Assembly: GCA_934254585.1 (NCBI GenBank) | Contig: CAKQLF010000004.1 | Location: 1 to 64,000 of the forward strand | DNA from: an uncultured Alphaproteobacteria bacterium | GTDB lineage: Bacteria; Pseudomonadota; Alphaproteobacteria; RF32; CAG-239 | DNA length: 64,000 bases | Direction: 5' to 3' | Translations under genes and position numbers: made by a program | Notes under the pieces: model-generated | What the model saw: only the letters and a program-made list of their open reading frames with translations | Database searches by the model: none | What the model was told of the DNA's origin: nothing | Part shown: positions 35,453-43,715 of the stretch, piece after piece | Layout of the letters: each line of letters starts with the position of its first letter | Position numbering within the stretch: position 1 is the first letter of the stretch

Positions 35453-36555
35453 TGCAGAAAAGGCTCTATATTGTGCGCCACGGCGAAACCGAATACAATG
35501 CCAAAGGAATTTGTCAGGGGCAGAAACTTGATGTCGGTCTGACGGAAACGGGGCGGCAACAGGCCAAAATTGCCGCGGCGAAATTAGAAAATTTTTCGGT
35601 TGGTGCTCTTTATACCAGCCCGATGCGACGCGCTTTTGAAACCGCACAGATTATCGGCCGTCATTTGCATTTAAAACCGCAGATTCATACCGGTCTGATT
35701 GAGGGAAATTTCGGTATAGCCGAGGGTGTTTCAATGGAAATGGTGCGCCGTTGGCCGGAATTTGCTGATTGGACTAATCCTGATCCCGCTTATTTAGATG
35801 CGCATTATGAAGGCGGTGAAAGCAAACGCCGGATTCGCGACAGAGCTATGCGTGCGCTTGAGGATATTTGCGGGACTTGCGAAGCGAAAGATATTGTTAT
35901 TGTCACACACAGCGCGGTGGCTCGTTTGCTTAATTGGACAGCAGGCGGCGCGGTGCGGCGGATAATGCCGAACGCTTCAATTTCTGAACTTGTTTATGAA
36001 GATGGCAAGTTGACACAGCAAAAAAATAAATTACTGTTACTTTCGTGTTGCGCTCCGTGTTCTTGCGCTGTGATAAAAACATTGGCGGCAGAAGATGCAG
36101 ACTTCACGGTTGTGTTCTATAATCCGAATATCCGCCCGAAAGAAGAATATGACAAACGCTGTGCCGAAAATAAACGGGTTTGCGAGTTATACGGCGTGCC
36201 GTTTATTGAACTGGAATATGACAACGAGAGGTGGTGCGGTCTGACGCAAGGCTTGGAAAATGAGCCGGAACGCGGTAAACGTTGTTCTGTTTGTTTTGAA
36301 ATGCGTTTACAACGGGTTATGGAATATGCCAAAGCAAACGGCTATACGGCAGTGGCTTCGGTTTTAGGCGTGTCACGCTATAAAAATTTGGAACAAGTGA
36401 ACGCCGCGGCGGCTAAGGCTAGTCAAACCACCGATTTTCCGTATCGGCAGATTGAGGGGCGCAAAAATGGTATGCAGGAATTGCGTCAACAGCTGATAGA
36501 AGAGTTAAATTTGTATAATCAGGATTATTGCGGTTGCAAACCGCGTCATTCATAA
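35452..36555 (+). CDS. Histidine phosphatase fused to QueH (epoxyqueuosine reductase)
   Basis: Two-domain protein of 367 residues. Residues 1 to about 190 form a phosphoglycerate-mutase-like histidine phosphatase, with RHGETEYN (phosphoacceptor His), TSPMRRAFETA and VTHSAVARLL. Residues about 195-367 form QueH, the iron-dependent reductase that converts epoxyqueuosine to queuosine in tRNA. It shows SCCAPCSC, the WCGLTQGLENEPERGKRCSVC region with its RCxxCFxxRL motif, and the final CGCK. QueH is usually a separate gene. Why a phosphatase should be joined to it is not known. Start coupled to the uvrA stop, with a GGAAA site. Confidence 0.85.
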   Translation: MQKRLYIVRHGETEYNAKGICQGQKLDVGLTETGRQQAKIAAAKLENFSVGALYTSPMRRAFETAQIIGRHLHLKPQIHTGLIEGNFGIAEGVSMEMVRRWPEFADWTNPDPAYLDAHYEGGESKRRIRDRAMRALEDICGTCEAKDIVIVTHSAVARLLNWTAGGAVRRIMPNASISELVYEDGKLTQQKNKLLLLSCCAPCSCAVIKTLAAEDADFTVVFYNPNIRPKEEYDKRCAENKRVCELYGVPFIELEYDNERWCGLTQGLENEPERGKRCSVCFEMRLQRVMEYAKANGYTAVASVLGVSRYKNLEQVNAAAAKASQTTDFPYRQIEGRKNGMQELRQQLIEELNLYNQDYCGCKPRHS

Positions 36556-36571
36556 AAAAGGAGTGTTAAAT

Positions 36572-37552
36572 ATGCAAAAAATTATTCCGCAGAAATTGCA
36601 AAAAGGCGACAAGGTGATGATTGTTGCGCCATCGCGCGGGCTGAAAATTATTGGACAAGATACTCGAAAAATTGCAACGGAAAGATTGCAAAAACTTGGG
36701 CTGACGATTGAATACGCGCCGCATACCACTGATGACAACTGGAATATGATGGGCTCAAGCTCTATTGCCGACCGTGTTGAGGATATTATGACCGCGTTTA
36801 AAGACAAGTCGGTTAAGGCGATTTTTACCATTATCGGCGGATTTAATTCAAATCAGATTATTCCGCATTTAGATTATGACGTTATTCGCCAAAATCCGAA
36901 AATTATTTGCGGTTTTTCGGATATTACAGCTCTGTTGGCGGCAATTGAGGCTAAAACCGGGCTTGAAGTTTATTATGGTCCGCATTTCAGTTCATTAGGT
37001 ATGAAAAAAGGTTGCGAATATACTTTGGAATATATGGAAAAAATGCTGTTTGCCGATGAAAGGGTAAAAGTTGAACCTGCCGCCGAGTGGAGCGACGATT
37101 TGTGGTTTATTGACCAAGAAAAGCGGAAATTTATTAAAAACGAGGGCTATTGGACTATTCATACCGGTAACGCCGAAGGTACAATTAAGGGGGGCAATCT
37201 CTGCACTTTTAATTTGTTGCTTGGCACGGAATATCGTCCGGCGTTTGACAAGGATACGATTCTGTTTGTGGAAGACTTTGAAACCACAAATCCGACCGCT
37301 TTTGACCGCGATTTACAAGCTTTATGCTATCAGCCGGATTTCAAAAATGTCAAAGCATTGGTGATTGGACGTTTTCAAAAGAAATCGGAAATCAGCCGCG
37401 AGATTTTGGAATTTATTATAAACAATAAGCCGGAATTGAAGAATTTGCCGGTGATTGCCAACGTCGATTTTGGGCACGCCACCCCGATTTTGACAATTCC
37501 GCTTGGTGGTTTCGCTAAGTTGGAATCAGGTAAGTTGTTGTTGTCAAAATAA
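36572..37552 (+). CDS. S66 peptidase, LD-carboxypeptidase-like
   Basis: 326-residue serine peptidase of family S66 (LdcA/MccF). LdcA cleaves the terminal D-Ala from murein tetrapeptides during cell-wall recycling. MccF members hydrolyse microcin C-type compounds. Visible: VMIVAPSRG at the N-terminus, the IIGGFNSNQIIPHLDY segment and the nucleophile serine in CGFSDITALL. The C-terminal part carries GGNLCTFNLLLGTEYRP and DFETT. The segment between fits the MccF-like branch (longer, with KGGNL). The ATG at 36572 is preceded by AAAAGGAG. Subfamily uncertain. Confidence 0.82.
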   Translation: MQKIIPQKLQKGDKVMIVAPSRGLKIIGQDTRKIATERLQKLGLTIEYAPHTTDDNWNMMGSSSIADRVEDIMTAFKDKSVKAIFTIIGGFNSNQIIPHLDYDVIRQNPKIICGFSDITALLAAIEAKTGLEVYYGPHFSSLGMKKGCEYTLEYMEKMLFADERVKVEPAAEWSDDLWFIDQEKRKFIKNEGYWTIHTGNAEGTIKGGNLCTFNLLLGTEYRPAFDKDTILFVEDFETTNPTAFDRDLQALCYQPDFKNVKALVIGRFQKKSEISREILEFIINNKPELKNLPVIANVDFGHATPILTIPLGGFAKLESGKLLLSK

Positions 37553-37574
37553 AAAATTAGTAAAAGGTGTCAAA

Positions 37575-39383
37575 ATGGTAGCAGAAGCTCCAATTTATAC
37601 AATACGCGGTGCAAAATTAAGTTTTGGCTTAAATCCGCTGTTTACAGATGTTGATTTATACATTAACCGCGGAGATAAAATATGTTTGGTTGGGCGCAAC
37701 GGCTGCGGCAAATCGACTTTGCTGAAAGTTATTGCCCGCGAGATAGAACCTGATGAGGCTGAGTTTTTTGTGCAGCCGGGGATGAAAATCGGCTATATGC
37801 CGCAGGAACCCGATTTTTCCGGTTTTAAAACTTTGCGTGAGGTGGTTGAAGCCGGCTTGCCGAAAGAAGAAAAAAATCAAGTTTACCGCGCGGACAGACT
37901 GATAGAATATTTTGACATCAATGAAAAGCAAAGTCCGGAACAGTCTTCGGGTGGAGAACGGCGTAAAGCGGCATTGGCACGGGCGTTGATTGATGAACCG
38001 GATATCTTGCTTTTGGACGAACCGACTAACCATTTAGATATCAGTACAATTGAAAAATTGGAAGATTTACTGAAAAAATTTAGTGGTGCCATTATTGTCA
38101 TCAGCCACGACCGAATGTTTTTAAATCACATTTCTCAGACAACTTTTTGGTTGGACAGAGGGGTTTTGCGCCGCAACAATAAAGGTTTTGAGGCTTTTGA
38201 AGAATGGGAAGACCAAGTTATTGAACAGGAAATTATTGAGCAAAAAGCCCTGAATAAAAAAATTGCCGAAGAAACCGAATGGTTGCACAAAGGCGTGACG
38301 GCTCGCCGGCGTCGCAATATGGGACGCTTGCGCCGCTTGCAACAGCTGAGGCAAGAACGTCGCGAACAAATAAAAATGACCGGCTCGGTTAATTTGGAAG
38401 CGGAAACGGCGGAACTCCGCTCTAAAATGGTGATTGAGGCCAAGCATATTACCAAGTCTTTCGGAGAAAGAGAAATTGTAAAGGATTTTTCTATTCGTAT
38501 TATTAAAGGCAATAAAATCGGTATTGTCGGACCAAATGGTTCGGGGAAAACAACACTTGTAAAATTGCTGACCAAACGTTTGGAGCCGGATTCCGGTTTT
38601 GTGCGGATTGGTAAAAATTTGGAAGAAGCCTATTTTGACCAAAACCGCATAACCTTGGACCCTAAGAAAACGCTGTGGAAAACTTTGTGCAACGAGGGCG
38701 ATCATATTTGGGTACGAGGGCATTTTCGACACGTCGTGGCGTATTTGAAAGACTTTTTGTTTAAGCCCGACCAAGCGCAATGTCCGGTGTCTACTCTTTC
38801 CGGCGGTGAAAAAAATCGTTTGATGTTGGCGGTGGCTTTGGCGAAACAATCAAACTTTTTGGTTTTAGATGAGCCGACCAATGATTTGGATATGGATACT
38901 TTGGATTTGTTGCAAGAAGTTTTAGACGATTATGAGGGAACAATTTTAATCGTCAGTCACGACAGAGATTTTATGGATAAAGTGGCGACTTCTTTAATTT
39001 ATATGCGCGGCGACGGCACGGTTTATGAACACGTCGGCTCCTATTCGGAATTGTTGGAAAAATTGAAAGGATTGCCGCCAAAAAATAATGTGCGTAAAAC
39101 GGCAAGTAAAGACGAACCGAAAATTCGGGAAAAAAATAAAACACAGAAATTGAGTTTTAAAGAACAATATCTGCTGAATAACCTTCCAAAAGAAATAGAA
39201 AAAATCGGCGAAGAAAATAAGGCGATTGAAGTGGCTTTAGGCAATGCTAATCTTTATACCGATGATCCGCAGAAATTTGATGAATTGACCAAAAAATTGG
39301 CGGAAAACAAGTCTAAGTTGGAAGAAATGGAAAATCAGTGGTTGGAAGTGCAAATAAAAGCCGAAGAATTGGAATGTAATTAA
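37575..39383 (+). CDS. uup: ABC-F family ATPase (Uup-like)
   Basis: Soluble tandem ABC ATPase of 602 residues without membrane helices. Domain 1: VGRNGCGKSTLL, SSGGERRKAALARAL, LLLDEPTNHLD. Domain 2: VGPNGSGKTTLV, LSGGEKNRLMLAVAL, LVLDEPTNDLD. The linker between them is very basic (TARRRRNMGRLRRLQQLRQ). A C-terminal coiled-coil of about 80 residues follows, as in Uup, which binds branched DNA and ribosomes. Other ABC-F members act in translation, so the exact role is inferred. Confidence 0.88.
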   Translation: MVAEAPIYTIRGAKLSFGLNPLFTDVDLYINRGDKICLVGRNGCGKSTLLKVIAREIEPDEAEFFVQPGMKIGYMPQEPDFSGFKTLREVVEAGLPKEEKNQVYRADRLIEYFDINEKQSPEQSSGGERRKAALARALIDEPDILLLDEPTNHLDISTIEKLEDLLKKFSGAIIVISHDRMFLNHISQTTFWLDRGVLRRNNKGFEAFEEWEDQVIEQEIIEQKALNKKIAEETEWLHKGVTARRRRNMGRLRRLQQLRQERREQIKMTGSVNLEAETAELRSKMVIEAKHITKSFGEREIVKDFSIRIIKGNKIGIVGPNGSGKTTLVKLLTKRLEPDSGFVRIGKNLEEAYFDQNRITLDPKKTLWKTLCNEGDHIWVRGHFRHVVAYLKDFLFKPDQAQCPVSTLSGGEKNRLMLAVALAKQSNFLVLDEPTNDLDMDTLDLLQEVLDDYEGTILIVSHDRDFMDKVATSLIYMRGDGTVYEHVGSYSELLEKLKGLPPKNNVRKTASKDEPKIREKNKTQKLSFKEQYLLNNLPKEIEKIGEENKAIEVALGNANLYTDDPQKFDELTKKLAENKSKLEEMENQWLEVQIKAEELECN

Positions 39384-39419
39384 CTTGAAAAAGCCTGAAT
39401 GGTAATTACATAACCTTTT

Positions 39420-40325
39420 ATGTTATGGATTATCAATGGCTTAATATACGGATTTTTTACGGCTGTTTACACTTTGTTTAATCAGCATTACAAAATTGAC
39501 GGCTATATTTTAGGAATATGGCGCGGATTTGGCATTTCCGTGCTGTTTTTGCCGTTTTTGTTGTTTTTTCCGGTACCGACCAGTGCCTATTATTGGGGAT
39601 TGTTGATTTTTCAGGGCTGGCTTATCGGCATATATGATTCACATTTATTTTTTGCTTCAGCAAAATACGGAGCAGGGCCGACTTCACGCTTTATGGCCAT
39701 CACAGTTTTGGTTACTACGTTTATTTGGTGGATTTTGACACCGCAAAAATTTATACTCTTGTTAGAACAGGGAAATGTTTTTATCACATTGCTTTTAGTG
39801 TTGTTCGGTTTCACTTTTTGTTATTGGCAAATGATAAGAACAAGGGTTTCACGAAAAACGGCACGTTACATTTTACCGGCAGTGTTTGCGTTGGCGGGAA
39901 TGAGCATTATTACCAAATATATAGCGTTGGGAGGTTCTTCCGTTTGGCAATCAATTGTTTATTATTTGTCGGTTGCTACTTTTGTGAGCGGTTGTTATAA
40001 TCTGAAATGCTATGTGCAACATCATAAAAAATTAAGTTTTAAGGAAAAACTTGCCGAAATTTTTAAGCCTGAAATGTGGAAAATCGGCGGTTATTTAGTT
40101 GGTTTTAGCGCGGCATTGATTACCGCAAAAACAATGGCTTTGCGTTCTGCGCCCAACCCTGGTTATGTTACGGCTTTGTTGTTAATTGCTCCTTTGTTTA
40201 TTTTCGCCTTAAACCGACATTATAAAATTCCGGATACGGTTTCGGTTCGCGCCGGATTCGCTATGATGTTTTTTCTGTTGCTTTTAGCTGTTTTAGTCAA
40301 CGGAAGTTATGGCATAGCCGACTAA
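39420..40325 (+). CDS. Ten-helix membrane transporter, EamA/DMT-like
   Basis: 301-residue protein with about ten membrane helices in two similar halves, the drug/metabolite transporter pattern. Short, positively charged cytoplasmic loops (RTRVSRKTARY; HHKKLSFKEKLAE) separate the helices. There is no clear ribosome binding site, and the start shown is the first in-frame ATG. It converges on hemW, with the two coding ends overlapping by four bases. No substrate can be assigned. Confidence 0.6.
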   Translation: MLWIINGLIYGFFTAVYTLFNQHYKIDGYILGIWRGFGISVLFLPFLLFFPVPTSAYYWGLLIFQGWLIGIYDSHLFFASAKYGAGPTSRFMAITVLVTTFIWWILTPQKFILLLEQGNVFITLLLVLFGFTFCYWQMIRTRVSRKTARYILPAVFALAGMSIITKYIALGGSSVWQSIVYYLSVATFVSGCYNLKCYVQHHKKLSFKEKLAEIFKPEMWKIGGYLVGFSAALITAKTMALRSAPNPGYVTALLLIAPLFIFALNRHYKIPDTVSVRAGFAMMFFLLLLAVLVNGSYGIAD

Positions 40326-41416
40326 AGGCACAATTGCTCTATCAAGGTATTCAGCACCAAAAATCCTTGCGGTGTGGCGGCTAAAAAATCTGTCGTTTCG
40401 CTAATTAAATTAAGTTCTTTGAGTTGGTTAAGAGCCGAGGTATTAATAAAATCGGTTAAATTACGACCGATAATATTTTGAAACCGGCGTTTGTCAAGCC
40501 CTTGAGTTAAGCGCAATCCGGTTAAAATAAGCTCTTCGGCACGCTCTTCTGTTGACAGTTTTTCGTTGTGAAAAGGATAATCAACGGCAAAAAATTCATT
40601 GTTCAAAGTTAAACGGCCTTGAGCCGATTTGCCAATACCAATATAATCACCGCCTTGCCAATAGGTCAGATTATGGCGGCTTTGAAATCCTTCTTGCGCA
40701 AAATTTGAAACTTCATACATTTTATAACCCCGTGCGGCAAGAAAGTTATGAGTAAACGAATATAAATCGGCGGCTTTGTCATCATCGAGAGGCTGAATGT
40801 TTTTACGGGCAAAAACGGTGTTTTCTTCAATGGTTAATTGATAAAGCGACAAATGTTTCAGGCCGTAAGCGCAAATTTCTTCAAGTTCTTTTTGCCAGTC
40901 ATTTACGTTTTGAGACGGACGGGCATAAATTAAATCGGCGGAATGATTGTCAAAAGTTTTTACAATTTCCTCAAGACTTTGGCGAGCTTCTTGCAAACTG
41001 TGTGTTCGTCCCAAAAAACGCAAATCATCGGCATTAAGAGCCTGAACACCTAAGGAGAGGCGGTTGATTCCGGCTAAACGCAAGTCCTTAAACATATTGG
41101 CGTGGTTGCTGTTGGGGTTGGCTTCTAATGAAATTTCGATGTTAGGGCAAACGCTCCATTTACGGCAGATAAAATCAATAAGTTTGGCAATGTTGGGGGC
41201 AGAAATCAGCGAGGGAGTGCCGCCGCCGAAAAATATGGATTTAATTTTTCTTTGGGGCAACAAGTCGGAGTAATGCGTTAAGGCTTCAATATATTCGTTT
41301 ATGATTTTATCTTCATCAATTCCGCGAGCCAATTCTTTGTAAAAATCACAATACGGGCATTTACTTTTGCAAAAAGGCCAGTGAATATATATAGCTAAAT
41401 CGTCGGGAGCATACAT
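40322..41416 (-). CDS. hemW: Radical SAM protein HemW
   Basis: HemN-like radical SAM protein of 364 residues, thought to act as a haem chaperone rather than as coproporphyrinogen oxidase. The cluster motif CKSKCPYCDFY (CxxxCxxC) is at about residues 16-26, followed by IFFGGGTPSLI and SLGVQALN. HemN-specific N-terminal residues are absent. It follows dgkA directly; the stop of dgkA abuts its start codon. Confidence 0.92.
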   Translation of the reverse strand: MYAPDDLAIYIHWPFCKSKCPYCDFYKELARGIDEDKIINEYIEALTHYSDLLPQRKIKSIFFGGGTPSLISAPNIAKLIDFICRKWSVCPNIEISLEANPNSNHANMFKDLRLAGINRLSLGVQALNADDLRFLGRTHSLQEARQSLEEIVKTFDNHSADLIYARPSQNVNDWQKELEEICAYGLKHLSLYQLTIEENTVFARKNIQPLDDDKAADLYSFTHNFLAARGYKMYEVSNFAQEGFQSRHNLTYWQGGDYIGIGKSAQGRLTLNNEFFAVDYPFHNEKLSTEERAEELILTGLRLTQGLDKRRFQNIIGRNLTDFINTSALNQLKELNLISETTDFLAATPQGFLVLNTLIEQLCL

Positions 41417-41785
41417 TTAAAATAACAGCGGATATAAAAACGCTCCCCAAATTAAAAAGGCATTGATAAAAGACAGCAAAACCAAAAGACTGCCAATGTC
41501 TTTGGCTTTTTTGGAAAGTTCGTGATAATCGGGAGAAATTCGGTCGATAACCGTTTCAACGGCAGTGTTGACAAGCTCCATAATCACAATAAACAACAGA
41601 CTGGAAATAAGCAAAGCTTTTTGCCAAAGCATCAAATCAAGAAACAGGGCAATAAGCGAAAAAACAACAAAAACCAACAAATCTTGTCGCAGAGCCGCTT
41701 CACTTTTGAAAGCCGCGCTAAATCCGTCGCGAGAATAAATAAAGGCTTTTAAAATTCTTCTAATTCCGGTATCTGTGGATTTCAT
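41417..41785 (-). CDS. dgkA: Diacylglycerol kinase
   Basis: Small trimeric membrane kinase of 122 residues, with three helices, that returns diacylglycerol to phosphatidic acid. The signature is ELVNTAVETVIDRISPDYHELSKKAKD, split here: ELVNTAVETVIDR then SKKAKDIGS. The N-terminal amphipathic segment contains FSAAFKSEAALRQD. Start chosen at 41785 because AAAGGAGATTG lies at ideal distance. Confidence 0.95.
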   Translation of the reverse strand: MKSTDTGIRRILKAFIYSRDGFSAAFKSEAALRQDLLVFVVFSLIALFLDLMLWQKALLISSLLFIVIMELVNTAVETVIDRISPDYHELSKKAKDIGSLLVLLSFINAFLIWGAFLYPLLF

Positions 41786-41922
41786 AAACAATCTCCTTTG
41801 AGGCAATCATAATGTATTTTATTGCAAGGTCAATATTTTATTGTTATCTAAGCGCGGAAATATCTTGAAAATAACTAAAAACAAAATAACATTATAGCGT
41901 GTATAAATTAAAGGAGAAAAAG

Positions 41923-42402
41923 ATGTCTAGATTTGATAATAGTCCTAATTACGGTCTTATCTTTTTTATTGCGTTGGTTGCAGCCGGAATTTCGGCCGGA
42001 ATGACTAAAATGTTATCCGGAAACGCTGAGCCAAAATTCGCTATTGTGGATTTACAGCGTGTCGTTATGGTTTCTAAAGATGTTAACGCTTTGCGCACGG
42101 AACGTGATAATCAGGTTAAGGAGCTTCAAAGTATGGCCGATAAAGCTAATGCCGAAATTGCTAAGATAAGTGATGAAGCGGCCAAGAAAAAAGCTTCGGA
42201 AAAATATTTGGCTGAGATAAATGCTAAAAAAGAAAACTATGACAAAGTATATACCACAGCTTTGCAGGCCTCGGAAGAAAAACTTAATAATATCATAAAA
42301 GAAGTTGCCGACAAAGAAGATTTGACCGTGGTTTTGAACAGTAACTCTGTTGTTCACGGCGGAATTGATATTACAGATTCGGTTATTGATATGGTTAAAT
42401 AA
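41923..42402 (+). CDS. OmpH/Skp-like periplasmic chaperone
   Basis: 159-residue OmpH-family protein. An N-terminal hydrophobic segment (about residues 11-28) looks more like an anchor than a cleavable signal. It is followed by FAIVDLQRVVMVSKDVNALR (the Skp-type first strand), a long Lys/Glu/Ala coiled coil, and a closing DLTVVLNSNSVVHGGIDITDSVI. Skp proteins hold unfolded outer-membrane proteins. The common bamA and lpxD neighbours are missing here. Strong site AAAGGAGAAAAAG. Confidence 0.85.
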   Translation: MSRFDNSPNYGLIFFIALVAAGISAGMTKMLSGNAEPKFAIVDLQRVVMVSKDVNALRTERDNQVKELQSMADKANAEIAKISDEAAKKKASEKYLAEINAKKENYDKVYTTALQASEEKLNNIIKEVADKEDLTVVLNSNSVVHGGIDITDSVIDMVK

Positions 42403-42424
42403 ATTTCAATATCGCAACCGGCAG

Positions 42425-42467
42425 ATAAGCACCGTTTTACAAAATGTGAGGCGGTGCTTATTTTTTT
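42425..42467 (+). terminator. terminator of the ompH-like gene
   Basis: ATAAGCACCG pairs with CGGTGCTTAT (42452-42461), followed by TTTTTT. It separates ompH from the pilin leader RNA. Confidence 0.85.
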
Positions 42468-42516
42468 GATAAATGGTTTTTTCTTTACAAAACAAAAAAT
42501 ATAATTAAAATATAAA

Positions 42517-42704
42517 ATGGATAGGCAATAGTCTGTCTGGGGTGTCGTAGCCTCTTAAATAAGCGTCTTGCATAATGACGAAAAATTAGTGCCTTTTCAG
42601 CACAGCTGGAAGGTGGCAAAATATGCTGTCTTTGGCTAATATGCTGCACTATTTCTTATTTAATAGCTTACGAACTTCCAGCTGTCTCGCCGACAGCTTT
42701 TTTT
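42517..42704 (+). ncRNA. candidate cis-regulatory RNA (pilin leader element), copy B
   Basis: Homologue of 30521-30710, sharing GGATAGGCRATAGTCTGTC and TGGGG near the 5' end and GCAAAATATGCT in the P4 loop. P1 is TTAAATAAG/CTTATTTAA (42555-42563, 42655-42663). P2 is CGTC/GACG (42564-42567, 42577-42580). A small hairpin GTGC/GCAC lies at 42589-42603. P3 is CAGCTGGAAG/CTTCCAGCTG (42603-42612, 42675-42684), a perfect 10 bp. P4 is GTGGC/GCTGC with two wobbles (42613-42617, 42643-42647). P3 and P1 interlock as a pseudoknot. P3 and the terminator arm share 42680-42684, so the two structures exclude each other. A TATAAT lies just upstream at 42500-42505 without a clear -35. Confidence 0.7.
42680..42704 (+). 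terminator. intrinsic terminator/attenuator of RNA element B
   Basis: AGCTGTC (42680-42686) pairs perfectly with GACAGCT (42692-42698) around TCGCC, followed by a T run to 42704. It ends 30 bases before the pilin start. The 5' arm overlaps the pseudoknot strand of the leader by five bases. Confidence 0.75.
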
Positions 42705-42734
42705 GTTGTAATTTCAATAGAAAAGGAAGTTATT

Positions 42735-43634
42735 ATGATATTTATAAATTCTGAAAGCAGAGTAAATTCACGTTTGTTCAGCGTTATTCGTGGGCACTTC
42801 TTTAATGTCATTAGCGGGCTTAGACCAGCGAATCTAGATTGCCGGATTGCGTCCGGTGATGACTATAAAATGGAGCGGGGCGAGGTTTTAAACAACATCA
42901 CATTCAAGGGATTGGGTGTCGTGCGTCAATACGCCGCACTTTTAGAACGACGTGTACAGAGTAGTACACGAGTGAGAAAAGCGCAAGCAGTGACCAGACA
43001 GACAAACCCGATAGGAAGAAGTATGATTGAGATGTTAGGAGTTCTGGCCATAATCGGCGTTTTGAGCGTTGGCGGAATTGCCGGATATTCTAAAGCGATG
43101 ACCAAATGGAAAACTAATAAAACTATGGAGCAAATTGCTAATTTTATTGATGGTTTAACGACACTTGCTCTTAATCAAAAACAGCTAAGAGGGACTAATG
43201 ATGAGTATCCAACCGAATTTGGTAGTTGGGAGCCTGGAGACATTGAGCTATTTAAAACCTTAGGAATTATTGATGAAGAAATGTTGGTTGACGGAGAACT
43301 AAAAACTCCTTTTGGCGGCAATTTTTGTTTTAACGGAGTTGATAATGAGATAGATATAGACATTTATGACTTACCTCGAGAGGCTTGTATGGCCATAGCC
43401 ACTGCCACTTGGGGAAATGGTAAGTTTGATATAGCTGTTAACAGTAGGCGTAATTTTTATTATTCATCCATTTATTGTTATTATTCTAATGCTCCTTCAC
43501 AGGTAAGCGAAGGGGCAACTTTGGGTTGTTATCATGATGGCGGTGTGCCGTTAACTCCGGATAAGGCGGCCTATGGATGTTCTTGTGAAGAGTCGGATTG
43601 TATCATAGAAATACATTTTCAGAAGTTTATATAA
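42735..43634 (+). CDS. Type IV pilin-like protein with a 94-residue repeat-derived leader
   Basis: Prepilin of 299 residues. The native translation start is fixed by the conserved leader RNA and GGAAGTTATT before the ATG. Between this start and the processing site G94|RSMIE lie about 90 residues translated from palindromic repeat sequence (LRPANLD near residues 29-35 is also found upstream of the pilin at 13972). After the site, the helix IEMLGVLAIIGVLSVG matches the other pilins. The C-terminal domain is unique, with several cysteines (NFCFNG, REACMA, YGCSCEESDC). A leader this long is far outside the usual range for type IV prepilins. It may still be processed, or the protein may stay unprocessed. 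Confidence 0.75.
   Translation: MIFINSESRVNSRLFSVIRGHFFNVISGLRPANLDCRIASGDDYKMERGEVLNNITFKGLGVVRQYAALLERRVQSSTRVRKAQAVTRQTNPIGRSMIEMLGVLAIIGVLSVGGIAGYSKAMTKWKTNKTMEQIANFIDGLTTLALNQKQLRGTNDEYPTEFGSWEPGDIELFKTLGIIDEEMLVDGELKTPFGGNFCFNGVDNEIDIDIYDLPREACMAIATATWGNGKFDIAVNSRRNFYYSSIYCYYSNAPSQVSEGATLGCYHDGGVPLTPDKAAYGCSCEESDCIIEIHFQKFI
42813..42970. repeat. palindromic repeat units inserted in a pilin leader
   Basis: Contains an ATTGCCGGA/TCCGGTGAT palindrome (42838-42860, 9-bp arms with wobbles, 5-nt loop). It is embedded in a unit (42813-42872) that matches the minus strand of 14626-14690. Downstream is a separate hairpin with perfect 7-bp arms CGTGTAC/GTACACG (42951-42970). The whole tract keeps the pilin frame open. 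Outer borders are approximate. Confidence 0.7.
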
Positions 43635-43635
43635 A

Positions 43636-43670
43636 AAAGAAACCCACGCGTCTAACGCGGGGTTTTCTTT
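43636..43670. terminator. terminator downstream of the pilin at 42735
   Basis: A long hairpin (AAAGAAACCCACGCG with CGCGGGGTTTTCTTT, one or two bulges) directly follows the stop codon. It lies between convergent genes and could serve both. Confidence 0.8.
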
Positions 43671-43715
43671 ATACAACTATTGCGGCAAAGAATTTGTGAG
43701 CTTTGCCGCATAACA

